The notes under the pieces are model-generated. The model was not told the DNA's origin. It searched no databases and worked only from the letters and a program-made list of their open reading frames with translations. Of a stretch of DNA of 64,000 nt, positions 15,721-24,518 are shown in pieces (the first letter of the stretch is position 1; each line of letters starts with the position of its first letter). Source of the stretch: Janibacter anophelis NBRC 107843 (GTDB lineage: Bacteria; Actinomycetota; Actinomycetes; Actinomycetales; Dermatophilaceae); the NCBI RefSeq assembly GCF_001570945.1, contig NZ_BCSQ01000009.1, forward strand, positions 1 to 64,000, written 5' to 3'. The position numbers were made by a program, and so were the translations under genes.

Positions 15721-16728
15721 GTGAGCGGGCAGCGACCGGCGTCCGGGCCGGCGACCGTCGAGGAGGTGCTCGAGGGGCTGCGGGTGGTGACCCTGCCCCT
15801 GGGCATCCGGTTCCGCGGCGTCACCGAGCGCGAGGTGGCGCTCGTGCGGGGTCCGGTCGGGTGGGGGGAGTTCGCTCCCTTCGTCGAGTACGGACCGCAG
15901 GAGTCGGCCCGGTGGCTGGACGCCGCGCTCGAGGCCGCCTGGCAGGGGTGGCCGGAGCCCGTCCGCGGCGAGGTCCCGGTCAACGCCACCGTGCCCGCCG
16001 TCCCCGCGGCGGACGTGCCCGCCGTCCTCGCGCGCTACGACGGGTGCACGACGGCCAAGGTCAAGGTCGCTGAGCGCGGTCAGGGTGAGCGCGACGACAT
16101 CGACCGCGTCGCCGCCGTCCGCGACGTCATGGGAGCGCACGCGCGCATCCGGGTCGACGCCAACGGCGGGTGGTCGCTCACGCAGGCGGCCGACATCCTG
16201 GCGGCGCTGGCCCCCTTCGACCTGGAGTACGCGGAGCAGCCGTGCGCCGACGTGCGCGACCTCGCCCGGCTGCGGATCGACCTGGCGCACCAGGGTGTCG
16301 ACGTCCCGGTCGCGGCCGACGAGTCGATCCGCAAGGCGGAGGACCCGCTCGAGGTCGCGCGGCTGCGCGCTGCCGACGTCATCGTCGTCAAGGTCGCGCC
16401 GCTCGGTGGGGTCGCCTGCGCGCTGGACGTGGTCGCCGAGTGCGGGCTGCCGGCCGTCGTCTCCTCCGCCATCGACTCCACCGTCGGCCTGCGGGCCGGG
16501 GTCGCGCTCGCTGCGGCCCTGCCCGACCTCGACCACGCGTGCGGGCTGGGCACCGGGGCGCTGCTCACCGCCGATGTCACGACGGAGCCCCTCGTGCCGG
16601 TCAGCGGAGCGCTGCCCGTGCGAGAGGTGCGCGTCGACGAGATGTTGCTCGACCGGCACGCGTCGCCGGCGCCGCGGCAGGAGTGGTGGCGAGAGCGGGT
16701 CCGCGCCGCCTGGGCGGCTCGCCGCTGA
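15721..16728 (+). CDS. menC: o-Succinylbenzoate synthase MenC
   Basis: Enolase-superfamily dehydratase that converts SHCHC to o-succinylbenzoate. The 335 residues carry the catalytic set: TAKVKVA (Lys113 and Lys115), metal ligands Asp146 in RVDANGG, Glu172 in EYAEQP and Asp200 in AADES, and the second-side Lys224 in VVKVAPLGG. The GTG at 15721 is chosen because sequence upstream belongs to the VOC gene; TLPLGIRFRGVTEREVALV then aligns with the family's N-terminal domain. It stands alone between VOC and the WXG-like gene, with menD about 2 kb further on. Confidence 0.94.
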   Translation: MSGQRPASGPATVEEVLEGLRVVTLPLGIRFRGVTEREVALVRGPVGWGEFAPFVEYGPQESARWLDAALEAAWQGWPEPVRGEVPVNATVPAVPAADVPAVLARYDGCTTAKVKVAERGQGERDDIDRVAAVRDVMGAHARIRVDANGGWSLTQAADILAALAPFDLEYAEQPCADVRDLARLRIDLAHQGVDVPVAADESIRKAEDPLEVARLRAADVIVVKVAPLGGVACALDVVAECGLPAVVSSAIDSTVGLRAGVALAAALPDLDHACGLGTGALLTADVTTEPLVPVSGALPVREVRVDEMLLDRHASPAPRQEWWRERVRAAWAARR

Positions 16729-16819
16729 GCTCGTCCACACCCGCCGGCGCCAGCGCGTCGCCGTGCACAGCGGCGAGGAGCCCCGCTCGCACCGGGCCGC
16801 GACGCGGTGGGGTGGAGGC

Positions 16820-17173
16820 ATGGACATCGACACCCTGCTCCCCGCCGAGCTGACCGACCTGGCCGTCCGGCTGGAGCGCTGCGCCGGGAGGCTCGACACG
16901 TGCGCCGCGCAGGTCCGCGTCGCGACGGCGACGAGCTGGCAGGGAGTGGCCGCCGACCTGCACCGCGACCGGGTCGCGGAGCACGCCGACGACATCGCCG
17001 CGCTCGCGGCGGCCGTGCGGCGGGCCGCCGGCCTCGTCCGGGAGCTGGCGGTCACGGTGCAGGCGCGGCTCGACGTCATCGGCACGGTCGACCTGACGGT
17101 CGGGCTGGGGCCGGGAGTGCTGCACACGGGACTCCTGCACGCGGGGCTCCTCCACGCGGGACGGCGGCCGTGA
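16820..17173 (+). CDS. Small helical protein with WXG-like motif
   Basis: A 117-residue protein with two long helices separated by SWQGVAADL; the W-x-G turn between helices is the hallmark of WXG100/ESX-type proteins. The ~25 C-terminal residues are an imperfect tandem of five-residue units (LLHAG-like, from 15-bp DNA repeats at 17119-17163). The ribosome binding site GGTGGAGG precedes ATG at 16820. It overlaps the following lipase-like gene by 4 bases (GTGA), so the pair is translated together. No T7SS core gene is in the window, so secretion is only a hypothesis. Confidence 0.65.
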   Translation: MDIDTLLPAELTDLAVRLERCAGRLDTCAAQVRVATATSWQGVAADLHRDRVAEHADDIAALAAAVRRAAGLVRELAVTVQARLDVIGTVDLTVGLGPGVLHTGLLHAGLLHAGRRP

Positions 17174-18618
17174 GTGGCATCGAGGTGACCGGCGGGGTCG
17201 CCGGCCTGTCCGTCGGTCTCACCGAGCTCGAGGACTCGGCCGCCCGGCTGGGCGTCCTGGGCACCGAGCTGGGCGAGATCGCCGTCTCGATCGGGGCCGT
17301 GGCCCCCGATCCGCGGCTCGTGCTCGCGGGCCTGCTCGCGCCTCTGGAGCTCGTCGAGGTGGAGCTGGCCCTGCTGGGGTGCTCCGGTCCGACCGGGGTG
17401 GCCGCAGCCGCGACGGATGTCGTGGCGACGGCACTCGCGACGACCGCCGCCGTGCGCACCTACCGCGCCGGTGAGACCGCCGTCGAAGCCTTGGCGGACA
17501 GCATCGCGACGGGTGCCGGCCGGTGGGTGGGGCGCACCCTGGGTCCCCCGCTCCTCGCCGGGGGGCTGGTGCTGGCGCCCGCCGCGGCCGTCGTCCTCTC
17601 CGTCCCGGGAGGCCGGGACGCCGCGCTGGCGGTCGGTCTCGGACTCGGCCGCGAGGTCGACGAGATCCTCCACGACCACCCGTGGCTCGTGCCCGCGGCC
17701 GCGGACGGTCTCGACGGGTTGCTCCTCGGGCTCGGCGAGGGAGTGCCCGCCCTCGGGGCATGGCTCGCGTGGCGCAGCGGCCGGGTGGGCGTGCCCTACC
17801 CACCGCGCACCCAGCAGGAGGCACTCGGCGTCGTCCTCGCCGCCACGCGGGGCGTCGTCCTCGACGAGTCGGGCCGAGGAGCCCGGCTGACGCCGCACCC
17901 GAGCGCGACGGGTCGGGCTCCACGCGGCGTCGCCGACCTCGTCGCCGGTGACGGTCCGACCTCAGGCGCCTCGCGGGTGCGGGTCACCGGCATCCCGCAG
18001 CCCGACGGGTCCTGGGCGTGGGTCGTCGACGTGCCGGGGACGCAGACCTTCAGCCCGGAGGCCGGGACCAACCCCTTCGACATGACGAGCAATGTGCTGC
18101 ACCTCGCCGGCCGGCGGGTGCAGATCATGCAGGCGGTGGTCGACGCGGTCGACGATGCCCGGCGCCGGGCGGGCGACACGGGCCCGCCGCGTGTCCTGCT
18201 CGCCGGGCACAGCCAGGGCGGGCTCACCGCGGCGGCGCTTGCGGCGGACCCGGCCTTCCGCCGGCGGCTCGGCGTCACCCACGTGGTGACGAGCGGTGCG
18301 CCCGTGGCCTCGCTCGCCGTCCCCGACGAGGTATCAGTGCTGAGCCTGGAGCACACCGAGGACCTCGTGCCCGGGCTAGAGGGCGCCGACAACCCGGACC
18401 GTGAGACCTGGGTGACGATCGAGCGCTCCCTCGCCGACGACCTCGGCCCGGACGGTCGGGCGTCCCAGGCCCACGACGACGACCGCTACGCCGAGACCGC
18501 GCGTCTCGTCGACGCGAGCGAGGACCCCTCGATCGCTGCGTGGCGGGCGGGGGCCGCCCCCTTCGTCGGGCGGGAGGTGCCCACGGTGACGACCGATTAC
18601 GACATCGAGCGGAGGTGA
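17170..18618 (+). CDS. Alpha/beta-hydrolase (lipase-like) protein with helical N-terminus
   Basis: A 482-residue protein. Residues 1-120 are predicted helical and lack a signal peptide; 125-145 are hydrophobic and could insert into a membrane; 290-480 form an alpha/beta-hydrolase domain with nucleophile elbow GHSQGG (Ser348), a likely Asp398 in HTEDLVP and His435 in QAHDDDRY as the triad. The stretch TNPFDMTSN before the domain is conserved in similar actinobacterial lipases. The start is the GTG overlapping the WXG-like gene, implying the two products act together. Substrate unknown; esterase or lipase activity is the simplest reading. Confidence 0.75.
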   Translation: MSGIEVTGGVAGLSVGLTELEDSAARLGVLGTELGEIAVSIGAVAPDPRLVLAGLLAPLELVEVELALLGCSGPTGVAAAATDVVATALATTAAVRTYRAGETAVEALADSIATGAGRWVGRTLGPPLLAGGLVLAPAAAVVLSVPGGRDAALAVGLGLGREVDEILHDHPWLVPAAADGLDGLLLGLGEGVPALGAWLAWRSGRVGVPYPPRTQQEALGVVLAATRGVVLDESGRGARLTPHPSATGRAPRGVADLVAGDGPTSGASRVRVTGIPQPDGSWAWVVDVPGTQTFSPEAGTNPFDMTSNVLHLAGRRVQIMQAVVDAVDDARRRAGDTGPPRVLLAGHSQGGLTAAALAADPAFRRRLGVTHVVTSGAPVASLAVPDEVSVLSLEHTEDLVPGLEGADNPDRETWVTIERSLADDLGPDGRASQAHDDDRYAETARLVDASEDPSIAAWRAGAAPFVGREVPTVTTDYDIERR

Positions 18619-18646
18619 GGTCCATGGGCCCGTGACGCCGCAGTGG

Positions 18647-18652
18647 CAGGAT
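18647..18652 (+). promoter_or_regulatory. menD: -10 box CAGGAT for menD
   Basis: CAGGAT is 7 bases before the menD GTG and there is no ribosome binding site, so a leaderless mRNA is likely. Confidence 0.4.
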
Positions 18653-18659
18653 CGGCCGA

Positions 18660-20405
18660 GTGAACCCCTCGACCGCCGGCGCCCGCGTGCTCCTCGACGA
18701 GCTGGTGCGCCTCGGGCTGCGCGAGGTCGTCCTGTGCCCCGGGTCGCGCTCGGCACCGCTGGCCTACGCCGCCCACGAGCTCGAGGCCGCCGGGCGCCTG
18801 CGGCTGCACGTGCGGGTGGACGAGCGCAGCGCCGCCTTCGTCGCGTTGGGCCTGGCCAAGACCTCCCGCACCGCAGCCGCAGTGATCACCACGAGCGGGA
18901 CGGCCGTGGCCAACCTGCACCCGGCCGTGCTCGAGGCGCACCACGGCGCGGTGCCGTTGCTGCTGCTCACCGCCGACCGCCCACCCGAGCTGCGCGGGGT
19001 CGGCGCCAACCAGGCGACCGACCAGCCCGGCATGTACGGCGAGCACGTCCGGCTGGCCCTCGAGCTGGAGACGCCCAGCGACCCCGAGCGGCAGGCCGCC
19101 GCCTGGCGCACCTCCGCCGCCCGTGCCGTCGCCGCCGCCACGGGCGCGCTCGGTGGTCCCGGGTGCGCCGGGCCCGTCCACCTCGACCTGCCCTACCGCG
19201 ATCCGCTCGCGCCGAGCACGTCGAGCCCCGCCACCCCCGCGGCCGGCGCTGCATCCCCAGCGCTCGCGGGACGACCCGACGGCGTGCCGTGGGCGACGCT
19301 CCCGCAGCCCCTCCCCGTCACGGCCGGCCACGCCGTCCCGCTGGCCCAGGACAGCGGCACCCTCGTCGTGCTCGGCGAGCTGCCCACCGCAGAGCATCGC
19401 GCCGCCGCGCTCGCGTGGGCCGCCCACCACGGTGCCCCGGTCGTCGCCGAGCCGGGCCCGGGCACGAGCCCGCTCGTCCTGCCGCACGGGGACCTCCTGC
19501 TCACCGCGACCGACTGGGTCGACGCGCACCTGCCCGCGCGGGTGGTCCTCGTGGGGCGCCCCACGCTCGGTCGCTCGGTCCCTGCGCTCACCCGCCGGGC
19601 GGATCTGCGCGTCGAGGTCGTGACGACGGGCGAGCCGGGAGCATCCGGCTGGGCCGATGCCACCCACACCGCGGCGGCGGTCCATCCCTTCGCGGCGCTG
19701 GCGGTGGAGGGCGAAGGGCGGGAGGTCACCCCCTTCGCCCGCACCTGGCTCGACGCCGGCGCGCGGGTCGCCGCTGCCCTCGCCGCACACGCGGCCGAGT
19801 CCGACGCCCTCGACGGTCCGGGTGTGGCCCGGGCGGTCCACGATGCACTGCCGCAGGGGGCCGCGCTCTTCCTGGGCAGCAGCAGCGTCGCCCGTGACGT
19901 CGGCCAGCTGCCGCGGGTGCGCGAGGACGTCGAGGTCGTGACGAACCGCGGCCTGGCGGGGATCGACGGGTGCGTCTCGACCGCCGTGGGGCTCGCCCTG
20001 TCGCGGACCGCGCCGACGGTGGCAGTGATGGGCGACCTGACCTTCCTCCACGACGCCAACGGCCTGCTCATCGGGCCGGACGAGCCGCGCCCGGACCTCA
20101 CGATCATCGTGGTCGACGACGACGGGGGCAGCATCTTCGGCACGCTCGAGTACGGCGCCGACGAGCTCGCGGGGCCGATGCGACGCCTGTTCACCACACC
20201 CACGGGCACCGACATCGAGGTGCTGTGCGCCGCGCACGGGGTGCCCGCGACGACCGCGACCTCCGTCGACGAGCTGGCCGACCTCGTGCGGCGCCCGAGC
20301 ACCGGCATCCGGGTGGTCCGGGTCGTCGTCGACGGCGCTGCTCGACGTGGCGACGCGGCCCGGGTGCGCGCGGTGGTCAGGGATGCCCTGGCAGGGGAGG
20401 GCTGA
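18660..20405 (+). CDS. menD: 2-Succinyl-5-enolpyruvyl-6-hydroxy-3-cyclohexene-1-carboxylate synthase MenD
   Basis: Thiamine-diphosphate enzyme that adds a succinic semialdehyde unit from 2-oxoglutarate to isochorismate, the committed step to menaquinone. The 581 residues have the three-domain layout: N-terminal Pyr domain with LCPGSRSAPLAYAAHELE and TSGTAVANLHPAVLEA, LTADRPPELRGVGANQATDQ, a middle domain, and the PP domain with NRGLAGIDGCVSTAVG and MGDLTFLHDANGLL (Mg/ThDP site). GTG at 18660 follows a -10 box. It converges on menF, its substrate supplier, across a terminator. Confidence 0.96.
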   Translation: MNPSTAGARVLLDELVRLGLREVVLCPGSRSAPLAYAAHELEAAGRLRLHVRVDERSAAFVALGLAKTSRTAAAVITTSGTAVANLHPAVLEAHHGAVPLLLLTADRPPELRGVGANQATDQPGMYGEHVRLALELETPSDPERQAAAWRTSAARAVAAATGALGGPGCAGPVHLDLPYRDPLAPSTSSPATPAAGAASPALAGRPDGVPWATLPQPLPVTAGHAVPLAQDSGTLVVLGELPTAEHRAAALAWAAHHGAPVVAEPGPGTSPLVLPHGDLLLTATDWVDAHLPARVVLVGRPTLGRSVPALTRRADLRVEVVTTGEPGASGWADATHTAAAVHPFAALAVEGEGREVTPFARTWLDAGARVAAALAAHAAESDALDGPGVARAVHDALPQGAALFLGSSSVARDVGQLPRVREDVEVVTNRGLAGIDGCVSTAVGLALSRTAPTVAVMGDLTFLHDANGLLIGPDEPRPDLTIIVVDDDGGSIFGTLEYGADELAGPMRRLFTTPTGTDIEVLCAAHGVPATTATSVDELADLVRRPSTGIRVVRVVVDGAARRGDAARVRAVVRDALAGEG

Positions 20406-20484
20406 ACCGGTCCGTCCCGTTGGGATTGACGGTCCCGCTCGCCCGGGTGGGCCGGGTTGCCCCCGGTGGGCCGGGCTACCGCGC

Positions 20485-20510
20485 ATGGGCCGGGACACGA
20501 GCCGGCCCAT
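20485..20510. terminator. Hairpin between menD and menF
   Basis: ATGGGCCGG (20485-20493) pairs perfectly with CCGGCCCAT (20502-20510) around an 8-base loop. The 203-base gap between the convergent menD and menF is rich in CCGG-containing words and holds no open gene; this hairpin is its best terminator candidate. Confidence 0.6.
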
Positions 20511-20608
20511 CCCGGGGATCCAGGCCCCGCCCGGCTTTCCCGGCCCGGCCACGCTTTCCCGGCCACTGCCGGGTTGCGCCCGACGCAGCCAGAGCGGGCC
20601 GCGCGAGC

Positions 20609-21910
20609 TCAGCCGCCGAGCGCGGTGCGCATCGGCAGCAGCTTGGCCACCGACTCGGCGACCTCGTCGGCCGCCACGGAGCCGGCGACGATGCCGCAGC
20701 CGGCGTAGAGGCGCAGCGACTGCGCGCTCTCGTACCAGCCACACCGCAGCGCGATGCCCCACTCGCCGTCGCCCGAGGCGTCCATCCAGCCGACCGGTCC
20801 CGCGTAGCGACCGCGGTCCATCTGCTCGAGCTCGGCGATGACGTCGTCGGCGTCGTGGGTCGGGGTGCCGCACACCGCGGCCGAGGGGTGGAGCGACGCG
20901 GCCAGCGCGAGCGAGGTCGACCGGTCATCGACGACACCGGCGACGTCCGTCGCCAGGTGCATGACGTTGTTGAGGTGGAGGACGAAGGGGGACTCCGGCA
21001 CGTTGATCGACGAGGTGTGCTCGGCGAGGGCGTCGGCGACCGAGCGCACCGCGTACTCGTGCTCCTCGAGATCCTTGCTGCTGCGCGCGAGGGACCCGGC
21101 CAGGGCCAGGTCGTGGCTGTCGTCACCGGTGCGGCGGATCGTGCCGGCGAGCACGCGCGAGGTCACCAGGCCGCGCTCCAGTCGCACGAGCATCTCGGGG
21201 GTGGCGCCGACGAGGCCGTCGACGGCGAAGACCCACGTCGTGTCGTAGTCCTGGGTGAGCCGGCGCAGCAGCCAGCGGGGGTCGATCCGTCGCCCGGCGC
21301 TGGCCTGCACGGCGCGAGCGAGGACGACCTTGTCGAGCCGGCCGGCGTTGATCCGCGCGACGGCCTCCTCGACGGCTCCGGCCCACTGGTCGGCGGTCAG
21401 GTCGCGGTCGGCGAAGACCACCTCGCCCGGGTCGGCCGGGGCGGGTTGGCGGGTGAGTGGCTCGTCCGCGGGCGGCACCGTCGCGTCGGTGGTGATCGTC
21501 GTGACCCAGGCGAGGTTGCCCCGGCGTCCGACGACGACCTCGGGCACGACGAGGACCGACTCGGTGGTCGAGCGTCGGGAGTAGGCCATCGAGCCGAAGG
21601 CGATCGGTCCCGTGCCCGGCTCGTCGACGTCGTCGCGGACGATCGCCTCGGCGGTGACCTCGCGCCACCACTGCTGGGCCCGCTCGAAGCGGTCGGCGCC
21701 GGTGGCGCGGAAGGTCGCGACCCGGCCCCAGCCGACGAAGCCCTCGCCCTTGCGCACCCAGGAGACGACGTCACCGGCGTCCTGCGGCTCCGGGAGCAGG
21801 GCGAGCAGGTCGCTCACGCGGGGGAGGGGGACGGCGACGGTACGGACGACCAACGCGGGGTGCGGGGTGCCGACGGGCGCGGGTTCGGCGGCGGGCGATG
21901 GTGAGCTCAT
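20609..21910 (-). CDS. menF: Isochorismate synthase MenF
   Basis: Converts chorismate to isochorismate, the first menaquinone-specific step. The 433-residue protein has the chorismate-binding fold: RLDKVVLAR (catalytic Lys), [34 protein letters not shown] and [19 protein letters not shown]. The ATG at 21910 is preferred; a TTG three codons upstream is also open. TAGGCT lies 10 bases before the ATG. It is divergent from menG with 41 bases between the starts. Salicylate-type isochorismate synthases look similar, but the men context argues for MenF. Confidence 0.92.
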   Translation of the reverse strand: MSSPSPAAEPAPVGTPHPALVVRTVAVPLPRVSDLLALLPEPQDAGDVVSWVRKGEGFVGWGRVATFRATGADRFERAQQWWREVTAEAIVRDDVDEPGTGPIAFGSMAYSRRSTTESVLVVPEVVVGRRGNLAWVTTITTDATVPPADEPLTRQPAPADPGEVVFADRDLTADQWAGAVEEAVARINAGRLDKVVLARAVQASAGRRIDPRWLLRRLTQDYDTTWVFAVDGLVGATPEMLVRLERGLVTSRVLAGTIRRTGDDSHDLALAGSLARSSKDLEEHEYAVRSVADALAEHTSSINVPESPFVLHLNNVMHLATDVAGVVDDRSTSLALAASLHPSAAVCGTPTHDADDVIAELEQMDRGRYAGPVGWMDASGDGEWGIALRCGWYESAQSLRLYAGCGIVAGSVAADEVAESVAKLLPMRTALGG

Positions 21911-21951
21911 GTCGGGCAACAGCCTACGACCGCGGGTGCGAAGATGAGCAC

Positions 21952-22644
21952 ATGAGCCGCGCCACCCTCCAGAAGGACCCCAAGGACGTCGCCGCGATGT
22001 TCGACGAGACCGCCGCGAAGTACGACCTGATGAACGACGTGATGTCGCTGGGTCAGACGCGGCTGTGGCGCCGGGCGGTCGTGCGCGCCATCGACCCGCA
22101 GCCGGGGGAGCGCATCCTCGACATCGCCGCCGGTCCCGGCTCGTCGTCGATCCCGCTGCGTCAGGCGGGTGCGCAGGTCGCCTCGGCCGACTTCTCCTTG
22201 GGGATGCTGCGCCAGGGCCTCAAGCAGAGCCCGCACCTGCACTTCACCGCCGCCGACGCGACCCGACTGCCCTTCGCCGACGCGTCCTTCGACGTGGTGA
22301 CGATGTCCTTCGGCTTCCGCAACGTCGTCGAGCCCGACGTCGCCCTGCGCGAGTTCCTGCGGGTGACGCGCCCGGGTGGGCGGCTGCTCATCTGCGAGTT
22401 CAGCCAGCCGACCAACCGCGTCTTCCGCACGGTCTACTCCGAGTACCTCATGGCGGCCTTCCCGCCCGTGGCGCGCCGGCTGAGCTCCAACCCCGAGTCC
22501 TACGTCTACCTCGCCGAGTCCATCCAGAGCTGGCCTGCCCAGCAGCCGCTCGCCGAGCGCATCGCGGCCGCGGGCTGGGGCGAGGTGGAGTGGAGCAACC
22601 TGACGGGTGGAGTCGTGGCTTTGCACCGAGCGACCAAGGCGTAG
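21952..22644 (+). CDS. menG: Demethylmenaquinone methyltransferase
   Basis: Class I methyltransferase (UbiE/MenG) that adds the ring methyl group and completes menaquinone. The 230 residues contain [30 protein letters not shown] (SAM site), [23 protein letters not shown] and [17 protein letters not shown] at 21952 is preceded by GAAGAT at 6 bases, a possible -10. A CCCCCTTCG copy follows two bases after the stop. There is no ubiquinone biosynthesis gene here, so the menaquinone assignment is favoured over UbiE. Confidence 0.95.
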   Translation: MSRATLQKDPKDVAAMFDETAAKYDLMNDVMSLGQTRLWRRAVVRAIDPQPGERILDIAAGPGSSSIPLRQAGAQVASADFSLGMLRQGLKQSPHLHFTAADATRLPFADASFDVVTMSFGFRNVVEPDVALREFLRVTRPGGRLLICEFSQPTNRVFRTVYSEYLMAAFPPVARRLSSNPESYVYLAESIQSWPAQQPLAERIAAAGWGEVEWSNLTGGVVALHRATKA

Positions 22645-22664
22645 ACCCCCTTCGCTCAGGTTAG

Positions 22665-22679
22665 GTCACCCTTGGTGAC
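22665..22679. promoter_or_regulatory. Inverted repeat upstream of the GGR/nuo operon
   Basis: GTCACC, 3 bases, GGTGAC, in the 106-base gap before the flavoprotein gene. Its right half overlaps TTGGTG, a possible -35. A regulator site is plausible; no known regulator assigned. Confidence 0.4.
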
Positions 22680-22714
22680 GCGCCTCTCCTACTGGGAAGT
22701 ACGCTGCCGGGCGA

Positions 22715-22732
22715 TCGTGAAATCCTTCACAA
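22715..22732. promoter_or_regulatory. Probable Rex (NADH/NAD+ sensor) operator
   Basis: TCGTGAA, 4 bases, TTCACAA matches the actinobacterial Rex operator (TTGTGAA-N4-TTCACAA) at 13 of 14 positions. It lies just downstream of a possible -10 (TACGCT, 22700-22705) and 19 bases before the GTG of the flavoprotein gene that heads the nuo region. Rex is known to repress nuo and cytochrome bd genes in Streptomyces when NADH is low relative to NAD+. Confidence 0.7.
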
Positions 22733-22750
22733 GCAGCTGAGGAAACACTC

Positions 22751-24061
22751 GTGACCACTGCACTGCCCGCGGCCGACGGAGACCGTGACGTCGACGTCAT
22801 CGTCGTCGGTGCCGGACCCGGCGGTAGCGCCACCGCCGCGTGGCTGGCCAAGGCCGGCAAGGACGTCGTCCTGCTGGAGAAGTCGCGCTTCCCGCGCGAC
22901 AAGATCTGTGGCGACGGCCTGACGCCCCGCGCGGTGCGTCAGCTGATCAACCTCGGCATCCCTTTGTCGGAGACCGACGGCTGGGCGCACAACAAGGGCC
23001 TGCGGATCATCGGCGGCGGCATGCGGCTGCAGCTGGACTGGCCCGACGTCACCTCCTTCCCCGGGTACGGCATGGTCCGGGCCCGTGCGGACCTCGACGA
23101 GGTCCTCGCCCGCCACGCGGCGGCGAGTGGCGCGGAGCTGCTCGAGGGCCGCAACGTGTCCGAGCCGATCCGTGACGAAGGGGGCCGGATCGTCGGCGTC
23201 GTCGCGAAGGTCGTCGACGAGCGCGGTCGCGCGACGGGGGAGCGCGAGACCTACCGGGCGCCCGTCGTCGTCGCGGCGGACGGCGTCTCCTCCCGGCTGT
23301 CGGTGAAGATGGGCCGCGAGAAGCGCGAGGACCGGCCGATGGCCGTCGCCGTGCGCGCCTACTACGAGACGCCGCGCCACGAGGACGAGTACCTCGAGAG
23401 CCACCTCGAGCTGTGGTCCACGACGCCCGAAGGGGGGCGCATCCTCATGCCGGGCTACGGCTGGCTCTTCGGGCTGGGGGACGGGCGCTCCAACATCGGG
23501 CTCGGCGTGCTCAACACCTCCGAGGCCTTCGGTCGCACCGACTACAAGGACGTCATGCGGCGGTGGGTCGAGACGATGCCGGCCGAGTGGGGCATCAACG
23601 AGGGCACGATCACCGGCGAGATCACCGCGGCCGCGTTGCCGATGGCCTTCAACCGCCAGCCGCTGTACGCCGACGGCCTGATGCTCGTCGGCGACGCCGG
23701 CGGCATGGTCAACCCCTTCAACGGCGAGGGCATCGACTACGCCCTCGAGGCCGGCCACGCGGCGGCCGAGACGATCGTCCAGGCACTGGCCCGCCCGACG
23801 GCGGCCGACCGCGAGCGGGTGCTCCTGTCGTACGTCGACCGGATGAAGGCCATGCACGGCGGCTACTTCACCCTCGGTGCGCAGTTCGCCAAGCTCATCG
23901 GTCGGCCGGAGATCATGCGCCTGGCGACGAAGTACGGCCTGCCGCGGCAGACCCTCATGAAGTTCATGCTCAAGCTCATGGCCAACCTGCCGGAGGAGAA
24001 GGGCGGCGGTCTCGACGACCGGCTCGTCCAGCTCATGACCAAGGTGGCTCCCAATGCCTGA
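22751..24061 (+). CDS. Geranylgeranyl reductase family flavoprotein (probable menaquinone-saturating MenJ type)
   Basis: FAD-dependent reductase of the geranylgeranyl-reductase family. The 436 residues start with the dinucleotide motif VVGAGPGGS (18-26), followed by FPRDKICGDGLTPRAV, a central PGYGWLFGLGDGRSNIGLG, and the FAD-contacting MLVGDAGGMVNPFNGEGIDYA. In mycobacteria the relative MenJ saturates one isoprene unit of menaquinone; in this context, between menG and nuo, the same role is the best inference. GTG start with a good ribosome binding site TGAGGAAA. Seventy-eight bases separate it from nuoA, and it probably leads the operon under the Rex site. Two CGAAGGGGG copies lie inside. 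Confidence 0.85.
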   Translation: MTTALPAADGDRDVDVIVVGAGPGGSATAAWLAKAGKDVVLLEKSRFPRDKICGDGLTPRAVRQLINLGIPLSETDGWAHNKGLRIIGGGMRLQLDWPDVTSFPGYGMVRARADLDEVLARHAAASGAELLEGRNVSEPIRDEGGRIVGVVAKVVDERGRATGERETYRAPVVVAADGVSSRLSVKMGREKREDRPMAVAVRAYYETPRHEDEYLESHLELWSTTPEGGRILMPGYGWLFGLGDGRSNIGLGVLNTSEAFGRTDYKDVMRRWVETMPAEWGINEGTITGEITAAALPMAFNRQPLYADGLMLVGDAGGMVNPFNGEGIDYALEAGHAAAETIVQALARPTAADRERVLLSYVDRMKAMHGGYFTLGAQFAKLIGRPEIMRLATKYGLPRQTLMKFMLKLMANLPEEKGGGLDDRLVQLMTKVAPNA

Positions 24062-24091
24062 GCCCACTGTCGACGTGGCCCGGATCACCTC

Positions 24092-24097
24092 TAGGAT
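24092..24097 (+). promoter_or_regulatory. Possible -10 box TAGGAT for nuoA
   Basis: TAGGAT with TGTCGA 18 bases upstream (24068-24073) forms a candidate promoter in the gap before nuoA. It would give a leader of about 36 bases carrying the GCGAGG ribosome binding site, allowing nuo expression independent of the Rex-controlled promoter. Confidence 0.4.
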
Positions 24098-24139
24098 CGG
24101 GGATGGCGTGCATCACACTTCAGAAAGCGAGGCGCAGCG

Positions 24140-24502
24140 ATGAACCCGTACATCCCGCTGCTCATCCTCTTCGCGCTCGGCCTCGGCTTCGCGCTCGTGT
24201 CCGTCGGCACGAGCCTGGTGGCCGGCCCGGCCCGGTACAACGCAGCCAAGGCACAGGCCTACGAGTGCGGCATCCAGCCCACGCCACAGGCCGCCGAGGG
24301 CGGCCGCTTCCCGGTCAAGTACTACCTGACCGCGATGCTGTTCATCATCTTCGACATCGAGGCGCTCTTCCTCTACCCCTTCGCCGTCGCCTTCGACGAG
24401 CTCGGGGCCTTCACCCTCGGTGCCGTGGTGCTTTTCCTGTTCAACGCGTTCTTCATCGCCGATGCCTACGTGTGGCGTCGCGGTGGGTTCGAGTGGGACT
24501 GA
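24140..24502 (+). CDS. nuoA: NADH-quinone oxidoreductase subunit A
   Basis: Small membrane subunit of complex I. The 120 residues have three hydrophobic helices and the conserved loop [11 protein letters not shown] with [25 protein letters not shown], whose acidic residues lie near the quinone cavity entrance. First gene of a complete nuoA-N operon; an adjacent ribosome binding site (GCGAGG) precedes the ATG. The second copy at 53869 is clearly more divergent. Confidence 0.97.
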   Translation: MNPYIPLLILFALGLGFALVSVGTSLVAGPARYNAAKAQAYECGIQPTPQAAEGGRFPVKYYLTAMLFIIFDIEALFLYPFAVAFDELGAFTLGAVVLFLFNAFFIADAYVWRRGGFEWD

Positions 24503-24518
24503 CGAGGACGGATCTGAC

